A DNA stretch of 64,000 nt from Rhyzopertha dominica (lineage: Eukaryota; Arthropoda; Insecta; Coleoptera; Bostrichidae), in NCBI GenBank assembly GCA_025024175.1, contig QCXZ01000041.1, positions 44,201,786-44,265,785 on the forward strand, in the 5' to 3' direction. The notes under the pieces were generated by a model. That model was not told the DNA's origin and searched no databases. It worked only from the letters and a program-made list of their open reading frames with translations. This document shows positions 1 through 11,664 of the stretch, piece by piece. Position 1 is the first letter of the stretch, and every line of letters begins with the position of its first letter. The position numbers and the translations under genes were made by a program.

Positions 1-1783
1 TATTACTTTCTCGAAGATAACATACATTTTCAAAATGGATGTTGCCGATTCTGCTGCGTTTAACAAAAGATGAGTTGATACATTTTATTTGGGAGAATAA
101 AGATCTGTGATCCACATAATGTATAATGATATCATACGAAGTAACAAAGGAACATAAATTTCACCTTAAAATTTCTACTAATAGGACCACGATTTCCAAT
201 TCAGAATTATTAACACATATAAATGACTAATGCATTAACCGATGCGCTTTTAATACAGTTTCAACTTCTCACACTAGAAGCATTAGAAATTTAAGCTAGG
301 AGTTCATATGTATAGGTACTAAAGATACAGTTGTAGTAATTTTTACTCTCCAGGGAAAGAGACTCGATGGATAACTAACATTATTAAAACTCAGAATGAC
401 AAATGCCTCAGCATTATGCGTCAAGCTAACCTTCTTAGATCGCCAGTGCATTGNTCTCAAAAATTAACCAACTACCTAATATTTTAACCAAATTAAGCTT
501 CATTTAAATAAACTGAAATATATTTAATTGCATTTTTAACAACACACCAGGTTTTAATTCGTGCTGATAATACTTTTACTGGATTCCTAAAATTTATATT
601 AAATAAATTGACTTTCATAAACGTGAGTTCAGATAGATTTTTAGTTTTTTTGTATTAGTTGTTAAAATGTAATGTGAATTTAGAAATTTGGAACAGAAGT
701 TAGTTATCGCCGAATATATGACAGATTCTGATGTGATTCCATATAACAGTAGTTAGTTGAACAATCTTTATAGGAAAAGGTAGAACAACTGAACTAAGCA
801 GAAATCGTGTTATGACTCATCCTGACCAAGATAGTCTTTTAAAGCTATATCCGACAATGATTCGTAACAACAAGACTGTTGATGTTATAGCTTCAAAACG
901 CACATGGCATCGATTAAACTTGGAAACCATTTGACAACGACATATCAAAGAAAGTCATTTACAAGGGTCAAATATGAGTTCTGGATGAAAATTATGAAAT
1001 ACGCTTGCCTATAATTTTACTGTATTTACAATTTTGTAAATAAGACAATTTTAGGTGTACTCACATAATTAATCAGCTAAATGTATGGAAAATTGGAACG
1101 GCCCAGAGTTGGCAACGCAGGTCCAGGGTAACACAGGTAGTAACACTGCCAAAATACATAAATTTTGGCATCCCGAAAATAGACTGTTACATAGTTATGT
1201 TGATTATATGCCTACAAAAACATGCAACAGTTACAACCAAATTTTAACGACTGCGCATTAAGCTTCTGTTGACCTGCTAAATGGAAATATATGTCACTTC
1301 TACCAATCTTTGCTGCAATATCGTCTATCTCATTCACACTATAGGAATATAAGTATAGGTCAAAAGCGAACTGCCGCTATTTTAAGGACTTGTCAACCAT
1401 CGTAGGTTTTACCCGATATTGCGTAACATTAAAAGGTTTTCCTCGAACAAAAGGATGGTGCAACATAGTTTTATGTGTAGCCAGTAGAAATAAAAGTTGG
1501 AGAGAAAACAAAAACAGCTTCTACAAGTAAGAACAGGATTCAGTTCATGGAATGCTTTCAGTGGCGTAGGGCAATTTTCCTAGAACTAGATAACCTACCA
1601 CCACTGTCGAAATGGACGCTACTACATAATCACAAGAGCCTGTTTTAACCGGGTTGTTTCAGATTTAAAAATAACATATATTTTTTGAGTAATTAATATA
1701 AAATAAAATGTATAAGGTATCTATGTGGTATGAATTCAAGGCTATTGCGTTATTACAAGAAATTGAGAGAATACCCAATTAAC
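1..1783. other. AT-rich stretch, nothing recognised
   Basis: No open frame of note, no repeat shared with the rest of the window and no transposase or RT motif was seen on either strand. Confidence 0.5.
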
Positions 1784-2496
1784 TGATTGATTGATTAAAC
1801 CAGCGTACAGTAGGCATTTCTGCCGCTTCCGGATATACCGCCGGGCCGGCTACATCTACGCTGGGTTGAACGGGTGGAGACGCTTGTTGCTAGTGGGCTT
1901 CCACGTAACGCACGTTACAGGAGTTTGGGGATTGGAATGGGGAGGTTTTCAGGGTGCATCTAACTAGCGGATACCTTTTTATTAGTCTGCGTGTTGGATG
2001 GTAGCTTAGTTCGGCTGCATTATTCCTGTTCTTCCTCGGACGAGCTGCTGTCTGAGGTTGTAGCTATATGACTTCTTTATTTATTGTTTCTTGTCTTTTG
2101 CGATTTCTGGCCACTGTTCTTTAATTATGTTTGATTTTGCTATAATTTTCTCCACCGTTGTCCCCCAAGTATAGCACAGTCGTCCTACCTTGAGTTTGTT
2201 GCTGTTCATTTTCCACGCTTCTTGTAGTATATGGTATTCTTCTCTCCTTTGAATATGTCCCCAATATTTCGTTACATATGTTTCTATTATTTTGTGATTG
2301 TCTTTCCCTCTAGGAGATCTGTCGTCCCTCGATTTTCGGTTTCTTTGTCAGCTTTGACCAACAATTGCACGACATCTATTTCTGCGTTTCTCAAGGTTGC
2401 TTTGTTAGCTTTGGTACTGGCGGAACTTTTAACTCCGTATGTCATTATGGGCAGGATAACCGATAAGTATATATTTTTAAGATGCTCCATCCATCC
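1784..2496 (-). mobile_element. 5'-truncated non-LTR retrotransposon tail, copy 1
   Basis: On the minus strand, about 2490-2287 encodes a stretch resembling the region after the catalytic core of RTE/Jockey-type reverse transcriptases (residues like ILPIMTYG, then TKANKATLRNAE). It is followed by a GC-richer 3' region that ends in a (TCAA)n tail at 1784-1798. The part from 2196 to 1784 matches 8028-8442 in the opposite orientation almost end to end, so this is a dispersed repeat. The catalytic RT domain is missing, as expected for a 5'-truncated insertion. The exact clade is uncertain. The shared 3' boundary and simple-repeat tail are seen directly; the retrotransposon identity is inferred from the protein match and the structure. 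Confidence 0.75.
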
Positions 2497-2499
2497 ATC

Positions 2500-3599
2500 C
2501 GTTTGCTTCTCTACTACCTGTATTTGACAATTTCATGCTCATACCTTTCAATCAACATTCTAACACTAAAGATAAAGACCGCTACAATCCAATATCAATA
2601 TGCTAAGCACTTACATTGTAATCAAAAGATTAAATCCATATAAAGCATATCTTTGTCACCCGAATGCAAATTTTTGGGGGGTGTTAATCCTCCCCTCCAC
2701 GCCAATGCGCCACTCGGCTCCTGATTTTTATATACACATGCCAAGTTTGCCCTAGCAGCGCTGATATAGAACAGGTTATTGCATTTTCTACCCTACTGAT
2801 TCGGTTCACATCACAATTCAACATGCCGCTTCTGTAGGGGATGAAATGCCTCAAGCTGATGTGGCGTGCTGCGCTCGCGGAGGGTGAAACAATTACCGGC
2901 CTAGAAACGGAAAAAACATCGGCGCGATTAAGCATAATGCTTGTAGGAGTTAATGGGTCGGTGTATGGAGCAGACCATTTCATATTTTCTTTGTTTGGAT
3001 AAGCGCATGGACTGGCGGCAAAGACTCGCGTAATTTGCGTACCGCTAAGTTAATTCCTTTGGCAAAATCCCACCTGGAAAACAATATACTGTGGCCTACT
3101 ATGAACATTTCAAACCGTGTATTAACTAGGTATATTGACTGCTCCATGTCCTATCATTTTTTCTATAAGAGCACAAATTCTAGAAACAATTTCTAATTTA
3201 TACTTTTTATATATCGCCAAAAATTTTCTAATGATGCCGAATAAGCCGGCCATCTGTTTGACCATGATCTTCACAGTGAGCGTTTCTGATTTCTGTATTT
3301 TGGAATACCGTAATGAAATGCCTGGAATTTGTGCACTCGTTCGGTTTTATAAATTACGTGATTGTCAAAAAGATTGTATTGTTAGGATTAAAGAGATGGC
3401 TTCGATTTAAGGGAAATAGCTCAAAAAACGAAGATGGTGTGAGGAAAATGAATATAAGCTACGCAGACCTTGTGGCCGCCCTAGGGTCACTTGGTGTTAT
3501 TTCTTTAAAGTTATTTCCATAAAATATCTTTTGACATCTGTTTTATTTACGTCCTTACAATTGTCTTTTTTAATACCGCAATTATTATATTCTTTATCA
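2500..3599. other. Unassigned stretch with a GC-richer block
   Basis: A CCATCCATCC run lies at about 2487-2501. The block 2640-3080 is GC-richer than its surroundings and is open on the minus strand (2684-2983, 99 codons), but its translation matches no family I recognise. The remainder holds short frames I cannot support as genes. Confidence 0.4.
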
Positions 3600-3622
3600 A
3601 GGTATCACTGAACATATAAAAC

Positions 3623-4329
3623 TTAACATTTCTCCCGCGCAAAAGAATAACGAACTGTTTCGTGCTCAGCCATCTCTAGACCATCCAACTTGTATAATTT
3701 TGTTACAGATCGCTTAAATATACCATATTTCGTTTTAACATCCACCACTCTTGTTTGCCCATCTTTACCAGAATACGTCGCTACTATCGTTCCTCTGATC
3801 TGATCCATTATAACAACCAGCTCTCCATTTTTTAAGGACTGCCCNTTGTCGACCGAATTATTTCATTTTGTTAAAGTAGGCAAATTTTCCCGCACCCAGC
3901 GTTTCCAAAACTGCCCTGCAAGAAATTGAGTATATTTCCAGCGTCTTTGCAATTTACTTTCCCATTTTCAAAATTATTAACACAAAATCCTCTTAAGGTA
4001 CTCCATGATCCTATTAGAAAACTGTTTGGCGTTAGACTAGCAAAAGCTGTGGGATTATTTGATGCGTAAGTTATAGGCTGGCTGTTGACAATATTTTCTA
4101 TTTCCATTAACACGGTATTTAGCACTTCAAATCTTGGAACAGCTTCTTTTAAAACCACTTTAAAAGTATCTTTAACTGATCGTACCATCCTCTCCCAAGC
4201 ACCACCCATATGTGGAGTTGCAGGTGGTATAAACTCCCACTTTATATTTCGCCCTACCATATCTCTTTCAAATTTATCGAAATCAATTCGACGGTAGCAT
4301 TCTTTCAGTCCTCTAGCTGCTCCTCTCAT
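3623..4329 (-). pseudogene. BEL/Pao integrase C-part and DUF5641-like tail
   Basis: The frame starts within the integrase after the lost second Asp (GAARGLKE) and contains WEFIPPATPHMGGAWERMV, where the Glu of the D,D-35-E triad sits. It continues through NSQPITY and LTPNSFLIG. After a frame break at about 3870 the DUF5641-like tail follows (VVIMDQIRGTIVATYSGKDGQ, FKRSVTKLY), ending at 3623. In intact elements this tail is the C terminus of pol. Confidence 0.85.
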
Positions 4330-4890
4330 ATTCGTATATGATTTTTATGTGCATCGTTCGTACAGACAGACATGTAAACAGTACACCACAACGCTTTTCT
4401 CTCCTCCTGCTAACAGCAACATTCATTGGTCCAAAGTAGTCCATTTCGCTAAATGTGAATGGTCTGGGCGGTCTTTCTACTCTAAATTTTTGTATTCGGC
4501 CCATTTCGTAAGTAACAGATTTGCTCTCTCATACTTTGCAATAAGAGCATTCTTTAGTTACCCTGTCTACTGCTTTTCTTCCCTGAACTATCCAAAGTTT
4601 CTGCCTCAGTTCATTAAGGACCAAGTCCCGTCCTTTGTGTCCAAACCTGCGCTGGATGTATTTGATAAGAAGCCTAGTAATTGGATGCCTTCCATATAGT
4701 ATTATGGGTTTTTGGTACTTTCGACCAATTCTGGTGATTCATTCATACGACCATCAATAGTTAAGAAACCCTCTTTGGAAGTTACTGAAAAACGGTAGAG
4801 TCTGCTTGTTCGGGGCAACGGTTGGTTTCGTTTCAGTATACTGATTTCTTCTAAAAAACTGACGTGTTGTGATTTCTTCCACCATACCAC
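4330..4890 (-). pseudogene. BEL/Pao integrase zinc finger and start of catalytic core
   Basis: From 4890 downward the translation shows the pre-integrase segment (PLPRTSRLYRFS, GFLTIDGRMN). The HHCC zinc finger follows, with the two His in HPITRLLIKYIQRRFGHKG and the two Cys in CSYC. After that come FSEMDYFGPM, containing the first catalytic Asp, and LFTCLSVRTMH. The frame breaks at about 4505 and 4330. The segment with the second catalytic Asp is absent. Confidence 0.85.
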
Positions 4891-5344
4891 TTCTGCTTGT
4901 TTAAGTTCTTCGACAGTTAATTCTTCTTTTGGGCTTATCCTTCAACCTTCCAAATTTGTGCTTACAGCAATCTATAAATATTAAAATATAAACCAGTGCA
5001 CGAACTGCAAAGGTTAGTTTTTAGAACCTTTTGTGGTTCTTACAAACGTAGGTTCTGCACATATTTTCTTGTCGTCTGTGATACTGGATGTACACATTTC
5101 TTTAAACCAGTTATCTTCATCTTGGTGGAGAAATTCTGATCCATAAGCAGTGAACAATCACTCTTGTAAAGCAGAGGACTAATGTTACGTGCTGCAAGGT
5201 CCGCTGTGTTTGATTTCGACGGAATCTAGAACCACTGATCTGCATTAGAATTCTTTTTGATTTCAGAAATCTTGTTGTAAACGAAACCCTTCAAAGTTTT
5301 TGCTTCATTTCGAATCCATAATACTATCATCGAGACGGTTCAGA

Positions 5345-5800
5345 AGTATCTAGTTGTTATCTTAAAAGTTATAATTTCATAAACCAATGATGCCAAACGT
5401 TTTGCCAGTGTAGCTGCTTGTAGTTCTAGCTTTGGTATTGTAATGCTTCGCATCGGAGCTATCTTTGTTTTGGACATAACGCGTGCTATTTTAAAAAAAA
5501 TAATTCCATATACTTCTTTGAAACGTAAGTAAGCAGCANCTCCCATCGCCTGGAAGCTTGCTTCGCAGAACATAAGCAACTGTACATCATGTCCTTGCCA
5601 ATAATCCTATTATAGCAGCGTGGAATTTGCAAGTCTTTAATCTTCTTCATGTCTTGAATCCAATCTTCCATTTCAAATATATTTTATCGGGTATTTCCGT
5701 ATCCCATGCAGTCTTGGTTTTACAAATTTCTTGCAGTTCTTCATCCAAAGTTATGTTGTAAACATGTAACGTAAAACCCTTGTCTATTCTTCCCTTGAAT
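5345..5800 (-). pseudogene. BEL/Pao connection and RNase H fragment
   Basis: Minus-strand translation gives the connection stretch (TAWDTEIPDKI, then KIKDLQIPRCY) followed by an RNase H-like stretch with FCEASFQAMG, MSKTKIAPMRSITIPKLELQ and AATLAKRLASLVYE. The usual CDAS Asp reads as CEAS here. In a full element about 250 residues of reverse transcriptase precede the connection. Here the connection joins almost directly to the end of the peptidase region, so RT has been deleted. An N at 5539 interrupts the frame. Confidence 0.85.
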
Positions 5801-5804
5801 TGAC

Positions 5805-6195
5805 CAATATTTCCGTGTAAAACCCATCCTTATTTCGTCCTTGAAAGCACAGGACTGTCGGGTGGACCTTCTATAACTTCCCTACTAACTATCAAATTCC
5901 TGTTGTCTTGGCCTATAAACAGTTTAGGCTGTATACATTCCAAGTCCTGAAATTCCTGTGCTCCTAGGTATTTAAATTTATCCATTATTAAACTGGCTTT
6001 TATTGATTGAAAAGATAAATCCATATCTTTTATAGTAAGTACATCTTTCAACGTATAAGTCTTTCCATCTTCACCTTGCTTGCGATACGTAATCATCGCG
6101 ATATTTTGCGGCAAGTTCGGGATGCCTTTGTTATAGCAACATACTGTGTGGTTTCTGGGAAAACGGTTATTTGATAATTTTCTTTTTGACAACAA
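5805..6195 (-). pseudogene. Pao-type peptidase (A17) fragment of BEL/Pao pol
   Basis: The 121-codon frame carries the typical stretch around DLSFQSIKASLIMDKFKYL, then LFIGQDN and a bipartite ending just before a GWVLHG-like motif that follows a stop at about 5830. In BEL/Pao elements this is the retropepsin-like domain that processes the polyprotein. The N-terminal part with the catalytic Asp is not clearly present. After the GWVLHG-like motif the frame reaches DEELQ, where the reverse transcriptase should begin but does not. Confidence 0.8.
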
Positions 6196-6200
6196 AATTC

Positions 6201-7020
6201 ATTCATCAGCTGGAGTAATTACCACTTTAGAATTGTACAATTTTTATTTTGATTTTCTGATATCCCACCCTGTATCTCAAATTACTGGAAAAAGGAACTT
6301 TACGCCCTGGGGATCTGCACTGAGGAGGATATCTGCGATCATAACGAATCTTAAATACCAGGCCACTGAAATCGCGGAAGTTAGGCGCAGACATTAATAC
6401 TTCTTTAAAACCCGAGCAACACGTACACCCCAACAGCGCCAACTTCCGGACAGATAAGGTTACCCTCGCGGTTAATGGCAATTAACGCAGGTGTACTTCC
6501 CCAAAACGAAATCCTAGCATTCCGATTAATTAGGCCCGTTAAACTTGGCAATACTCCCCGTGCCATATTAAACATGTATGCGAATGCCCATTAGTAATTC
6601 CATCCCCGCTAACTTGGCGCTAACATACTGAAGCTCTGTTTGTGTAGCAATATCTATCCCAGTCGACCAGAGCGACGCTTCGATCCGTGTCTTTGTGTGA
6701 GAGTCGCTGACCGACAAACTACTGCAGGGCGACAGCAAGCTGAACATTTGCCTACTAACAGGTTACGTTCCGGCAATGTTGCCAAATACGTATGATGGCT
6801 CTGAATGCAATATCAGCAGCTTGATATCAGACACCTGTATTACGTGTAAATGAAGACGTACAAATAAAGACGGTCGACGCGCTTTCGCGGGCCCGAGCCG
6901 GCTATACCGAAGCAGTCAGGCTGATTAGGAGGAAGGGAAACGGAAATTCCTTAAGCATATGGCGTGGAGATATGAAAAGCGCAAATCAGTTTATCCAGAA
7001 TTTGTAATAAGGCGCACAGC
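6201..7020. other. Unassigned, GC-richer non-coding block
   Basis: 6270-6620 is GC-richer, with TTAATTA-type cores and no repeat copies elsewhere in the window. It could be unique regulatory DNA, but nothing here proves that. No gene is supported. Confidence 0.35.
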
Positions 7021-7110
7021 GTAATCGAAACGTCGGACAAATAATATTTTGTCAGGGTTTTAAAGCGACAGCGATCTGTCCGAGAACATATTGTCTTACA
7101 ATAATGATAC
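7021..7110 (+). repeat. Terminal remnant of PLE family B
   Basis: The run around TAATCGAAACGTCGGAC and the downstream TTTTGTCAG, GACAGCG and ATTGTCTTA segments match the end of the PLE at 39255-39340. Only the terminal part is left, without coding sequence. Confidence 0.65.
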
Positions 7111-7133
7111 TGTATTTATCTTGCACTTGTACA

Positions 7134-7432
7134 GGGTGGTCCAGTTATAGTGCTTACCCAATTGACGGCTTTATTTGAAATCTTGGAGAAAAATGTTTCA
7201 AATGAAAGTTGTAGCAGCCAAGGAGTACTCGATAACCGAATGTAGGCAACGCATACAGCGTTGCCAGTTTTCGAGTGCTGAACCAAACTACCTATTTTTA
7301 TGTCGGGTTCTGATTATACATCAAATTGTGAGCAAACAATTATTAAGATACATGTGCTCTAAAATTAATGGTTTCAGAGATACGCATGGGTGGTTCAGTT
7401 ATCGTGCTCACCCAACTGACGGCTTACTTTTG
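7134..7432. repeat. Two direct repeats about 254 bp apart
   Basis: The roughly 44-bp segments at 7134-7178 and 7388-7432 start GGGTGGTYCAGTTAT and continue through GACGGCTTA with few differences. The spacer is not repeated. The GGGTG start resembles transposon ends, but no transposase lies between. Confidence 0.6.
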
Positions 7433-7439
7433 ATACTGG

Positions 7440-8027
7440 AAGCACTATAGATATCTTTTAGCAACTCGAAAAGTGGCCTTCTTCGAAACAAGGGTTAACT
7501 GTGCGTCTCAATGAAGCAAGTTACAAATACTTATACATTTGAGATATAGGATTATTAGTATTCAGATTATACACCAATTCGTCTCTTTTACTTCATTACT
7601 TTAACGGGTAAAACAAGTGCAATAAAATATACCTAGTTGACATGGTTTCTCTTGTGATTTAGGGATAACAGCCTTGGTCCCTTTAACCAAAACCAATATT
7701 TGAAGTATCAAATTTTACGAATTCCGGAATGCTGATATTTTCTAAATTTTTGGTATGTACTCGTAAAGAAAATTTTATGGCACAACCTTTTAGAAGTTAG
7801 TTTGGAAGTGCCCGGAATTCACTCGTTGTTTATTCTTGCTGAAAGGAATCGCTAGACGGGATACGAGACTTCAGAGGCTAAAGCTTTTTAAGGGGTTACT
7901 GCTCAACAAGCAAAATTATTTTATAATTTCCAAACAACAAAGCATATTTATTTTATTGTTGTTTTATAATTGTTCAGAACCATAAATTACTATATAGTTT
8001 AAGAACGTTTTCAAAGCAAGAAGCTCA
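7440..8027. other. AT-rich stretch, nothing recognised
   Basis: Apart from short homopolymer runs I see no repeat, gene or structured element. Confidence 0.45.
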
Positions 8028-8442
8028 CGGTAGGACGACCGTGCTACACTTAGAGAACACTGGTGGAGGAAATCATGGCAAAATGAAAAATAATCAAAGA
8101 AGATTGGCCAGAAATCGCGAAAGACAAGAAAACAATTAATAAAGAAGTCATATAGCTGTATACAATCTCAGACAGCAGCTCGTCCGAGGAAGGACAAGAA
8201 TAATGCAGCCGAACTAAGCTACCATCAACCACGCAGACTAATAAAAAGGTATCCGCTAGTTAGATGCACCCTGAACCCCCCCCCATTCCAATCCCCAAAC
8301 TCCTGTAACATGCGCTACATGGGAGCCTACTAGCAACAAGCGTGTCACCCCTCCAACCCAGCGCAGACGTAGCCGACCAGGCGGTATATCCGGGAGTGGT
8401 AGAAATGCCTATCGCACGCTGATTCAATCAATCAATCAAAAA
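8028..8442 (+). mobile_element. Non-LTR retrotransposon tail, copy 2
   Basis: Inverted relative to 1784-2196 and alike over about 410 bp, ending in a (TCAA)n tail at 8425-8442. It begins at a GGTAGGACGACCGTGC segment equivalent to 2196 in the other copy. It therefore holds only the extreme C terminus of the RT frame plus the 3' UTR. The two copies differ by scattered substitutions and small indels, so both are old. The pair, about 6 kb apart in opposite orientation, is also a potential substrate for inversion. Confidence 0.75.
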
Positions 8443-8689
8443 CGTAACGTACAAAAGAACAAAAGTTATGTTTGATTATAAAATGATGTTTATAAGTAGC
8501 CCAGATAGGTTTACTATGTCATGTGATTAAAAAGGTTTTTCGTATTCCTTAAGTATTTATTTGAAATTGATGAAATACTTTTTATGGCATCTGGTACGGT
8601 ATATGTACCTACATCTCAGCCTGCGGGTATGTTTCAATATTACACAAATCAATTAATAACATTTCGTCCCAATTTAACAAACAACATAA

Positions 8690-9565
8690 TCTCCTTTTTA
8701 ACTCCAACAATGTACTTAAGAGCATTAATTTCATGAGAATTACCGGAAGTTTAATTTTTTCAAACGCGGATAAAGGAATCTGTACGATTATTTTAGACAA
8801 AGAAGATTATTTGAATAAAGTTTAAAATTTTTTGAAAAATGGAGATTTTGATATGACTGAAAATGACAATACGACTAAATTTAACAACAAATTAATGGAA
8901 CTTTTAGACATGGTATAGCCAAGTTTTTAATTTTTTAAATTTAATTGCAATAAGTCACATATTTTATGTATGAACCCTTTGCTATTAAAAATACACTGGA
9001 TTTGACCAACAAACTTAAAAATTCCTAAAGATAGCTTCCTCGTTTCTTTTGATGTAAACAATTTATTTCCTTCCATTCCTCCAAAGAACTGTTTAAAAAT
9101 TTTAAGTAACCTACTTAATCAGAACTGTAATTTATCTTTATTATATAAGAATAATTTGGTTTTGTTGACGGAGTTTGTGTTAAATCAAAAATTTTTTTTA
9201 GTTTCAATAAAAAATTTTTATACAATAGTCGGGTTCTTAGTCCATTTCTAGCTGAACCTTTTATGAATCATTTAGAAAAAGATATTTTCAAAAACACTTG
9301 TTTCTCTTCTCACATTGAGTTCTAGTACCGTTATATGTAGATGATGTTTTGTGTCTATTTACAGGTAATTCAGATGATCTAAATAACTTTCTTACTTTTA
9401 TTAATTCATTACATACTTCTATAAATTTCAGTTATGAAACAGAAAGTAATAATCAGATTTCCTTTTTAGATTTATTAATTATACATGATTAAATTTCTTC
9501 TAACCTTTCTTTAGAAAATCCACTTGTACAGACAATGCTATTCCTTATTTTTACTACACTTATGA
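8690..9565 (+). pseudogene. Penelope-like element (family C) reverse transcriptase, 5' part
   Basis: Three-frame translation of the plus strand gives PLE RT landmarks in order: NADKGICTIILDKEDYLNKV (about 8763-8822), VSFDVNNLFPSIPPKNC (about 9045-9095), the catalytic box PLYVDDVLCLFTGN (about 9330-9370), ISFLDLLI (about 9460-9480) and FFRKSTCTDNAIPYF (about 9509-9553). PLEs encode a telomerase-related RT joined to a GIY-YIG endonuclease. The YVDD catalytic residues survive, but stops and shifts are frequent. Homology stops at about 9565, where foreign DNA begins. Confidence 0.88.
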
Positions 9566-9570
9566 GCTGT

Positions 9571-9915
9571 GATGACAGCGAAATAGATTTATCTGTAGTT
9601 GGTTGCTGTGCAGACAATATAGCATAGAATGAATTTTTTCTTGCCTTGTTTCGGCGTCTACTTGAAAACTAAGATCCTTCAATCTTTCTCACATATAAAA
9701 ATCAACGGGTGTCAAATCCAGATACATCGCTTGGTTAACTATCCAATTATAGCCAAAATTAGTCGTCAAAAATTATTAATAATTACAGCGTTGTGAGGAT
9801 GAACTCCATCTTGCTGTAAAATGCTGTCCAAAGTACGTATAAATACAGCGTGTGCTATTTAAAAAAATTAAGTATGTTTGTATAACTTTTTGACGCCACC
9901 CCGTATAGTGATCCT
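9571..9915 (-). pseudogene. Tc1/mariner-type transposase relic
   Basis: The minus strand reads LQQDGVHPHNA, then CERLKDLS after a broken segment with ...TPVDF. These match the second catalytic Asp (QQDG.P.H) and the TPLDFFLWG..K block of a Tc1/mariner-related transposase group common in insects. The copy ends near a GTGCTATTTAAAA stretch at about 9853, similar to the terminal GGGTGTTCTATTTAAAA sequence of this element class. It sits inside the split PLE at 8690-11663, so it is younger than the PLE. Confidence 0.7.
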
Positions 9916-11105
9916 AAAACGGCATTGAAATCTGCGCAAAAACGTGCTTTAGCGGTGTTTTCAAAGAAATTGAAAATTTTCAACAAAAAAAAAATTAGAC
10001 ACTTCTTCAAAAATGCAGATTATCGAAAATCACCCGGTATCTCCTATACTGAGATTGTTATAGGACTATACGGTTTTCACAAATGAGTTACTCGTTAAAA
10101 CTGATCCTGAGAGGCTGACATCAATTTTCTCCCATCTCCATCAGATAAACAAGTTTATTTTTAAAAGCTAGTTTGGCCCACACTATACAAGCTCTTTAAT
10201 TATTACACAAACCCCTTATCAATATTTTGATCAATCAAATGTTAAAAAAGTATAGGTATACGTATACTTAAATTTCTAAACACGCATTGCCATACACAGA
10301 ATACTGAATATAACAATCCGGTGTTCTTTATCTGCAATCGACTTATTAATCACTGAAATAGCTTCCGGATTAATGGAACATAAATATTGGAAAGGCTTTT
10401 TACACAAATCCTGCAGCGGATTCCGTGAACTGGCTGCGCGATCCCTGTTTTCACAGTCGTTGCAGAGGGGACGGACAGGTCGATTGGGGATAAGCGAACT
10501 CGATTCGGGGAAAGTCTTGTGGATTCTGAGTGTCTAAAATGTTAATTATACTAAGAACGGATTTGCCTTATTCGTGTTTTCTCCAGTGCTCATTGTATTG
10601 CGGATCGACGAAAAACTGCAACTATCTTAATCGAAAATCTTCTTCGGATAGTTCAGTTGAACAAGTGAGGGCGTTTATCAAATTACTCTGTTTGCTAGGA
10701 AAACGTTCGCGAGACGCGTCTTGGAAGAGCTGATAAATACGTAATGTGCCCGCCTGAAGTACGTTATGCTATGCAAACGGCAGTTTAAGCTTGTATAAAG
10801 CGCGGTTCGTTGGCATATACATTATGATTGAGTTAATTATTTATTAATAATCTGTCTCAATTTCGAATTGAATACGTCTTGTGTAGACTTCTCCTGGAAG
10901 CAGAGAATTGTACACATTACTTGAATGTCCCATCGTTCATCGCATCGCTTCTTAAATATTTTGCATTGATGAATTAAATTTACATCATATAAGATGTACT
11001 GCTGCCACATACATAAATGAAATTTTGATATTTTAACTGAAAAACTTTTACTTTTTAAACAGAAGTAGAAAACAAAATTATGCCCAACAAAAATATTCTC
11101 AATTC
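9916..11105. other. Foreign or unassigned DNA splitting the PLE
   Basis: This segment separates the two halves of PLE family C. 10290-10520 is GC-richer and has no repeats in the window. The 67-codon frame at 10530-10733 matches nothing I know. I could not find matching ends that would define one inserted element. Confidence 0.4.
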
Positions 11106-11663
11106 TTTTTTGAAATGTACCGAAAGTCTTCTACTACTGACACATTATTCCCTTTTGACTGGGCACATAGTTTTAGTTTTCTTCTACAGACTTTTTTCTT
11201 TAACTCTTTCTTCTCACGCTTTTGAAAAACAAAAGCGTTTAATTTCTTAATTTGTGAATAGCATTAATTCCTCTACCCGTCTGATTGAGAAAATATACAA
11301 TGAACTTTTTATCAAATTTAGACTTCAATTCCCTACTACTACACTCGGCTTTTCACCGTCATCAGTTTAGCCAACTTTGATTGCATTGACACATTTTGAT
11401 TCTACCTCCTTTAAAGTATCCAAGATATTAAAAAAATTCATTCTGATATTGGCTTTTAAAATTCGAAACAATTTCCACTTGGTTAGAAGCAAGGATTCTG
11501 TGAACCTTTGTTTTAAGTCTGAGGTTTACTCCACTAATTGTTCGAATTGCACTGCTACCTATGTGCGCCAATCGAAAAGCATTGAAATTAGAATTAAAGA
11601 ACACTTTCGTTATGTCTCATCATACAAAGCCTCGGCTTCTGTTCATCTGAGGAAGTCTTTATA
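11106..11663 (+). pseudogene. PLE family C, RT C-terminus and GIY-YIG endonuclease
   Basis: The reading resumes with LFSLTLSSHAFEKQKRLIS and STRLIEKIYNELF, typical of the segment after the PLE RT core. At about 11470-11610 a GIY-YIG-like domain follows (NNFHLVRSKDSVN, then SEVYSTNCSNCTATYVRQSK and RIKEHFRY). The YVGQ of intact domains reads YVRQ here. The final frame, 11377-11664, ends with a stop. This is the 3' part of the element whose 5' part is at 8690-9565. Confidence 0.85.
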
Positions 11664-11664
11664 G

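Larger units (their letters stand above)
3600..6200 (-). mobile_element. BEL/Pao LTR retrotransposon relic, internally deleted
   Basis: Read on the minus strand, the pol order of a BEL/Pao element is present: Pao-type peptidase (A17), connection region, RNase H, integrase zinc finger, integrase core, DUF5641-like tail. The reverse transcriptase between peptidase and connection is missing, and the middle of the integrase is deleted. No gag is recognised upstream and I did not find LTRs. Frames are broken in many places and Ns occur at 3845 and 5539. This is a dead, non-autonomous copy. Confidence 0.9.

Noticed and set aside
9646..9676. TTTCGGCGTC motif taken as a PLE terminal hammerhead
   Set aside because: It lies inside the coding remains of a transposase, with no CTGANGA box in the right place.
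11345..11375. Minus-strand CTGATGACGGTGAAAAGCC as a hammerhead
   Set aside because: GAAAC is absent, and the stretch lies in the coding part of the PLE between RT and endonuclease.
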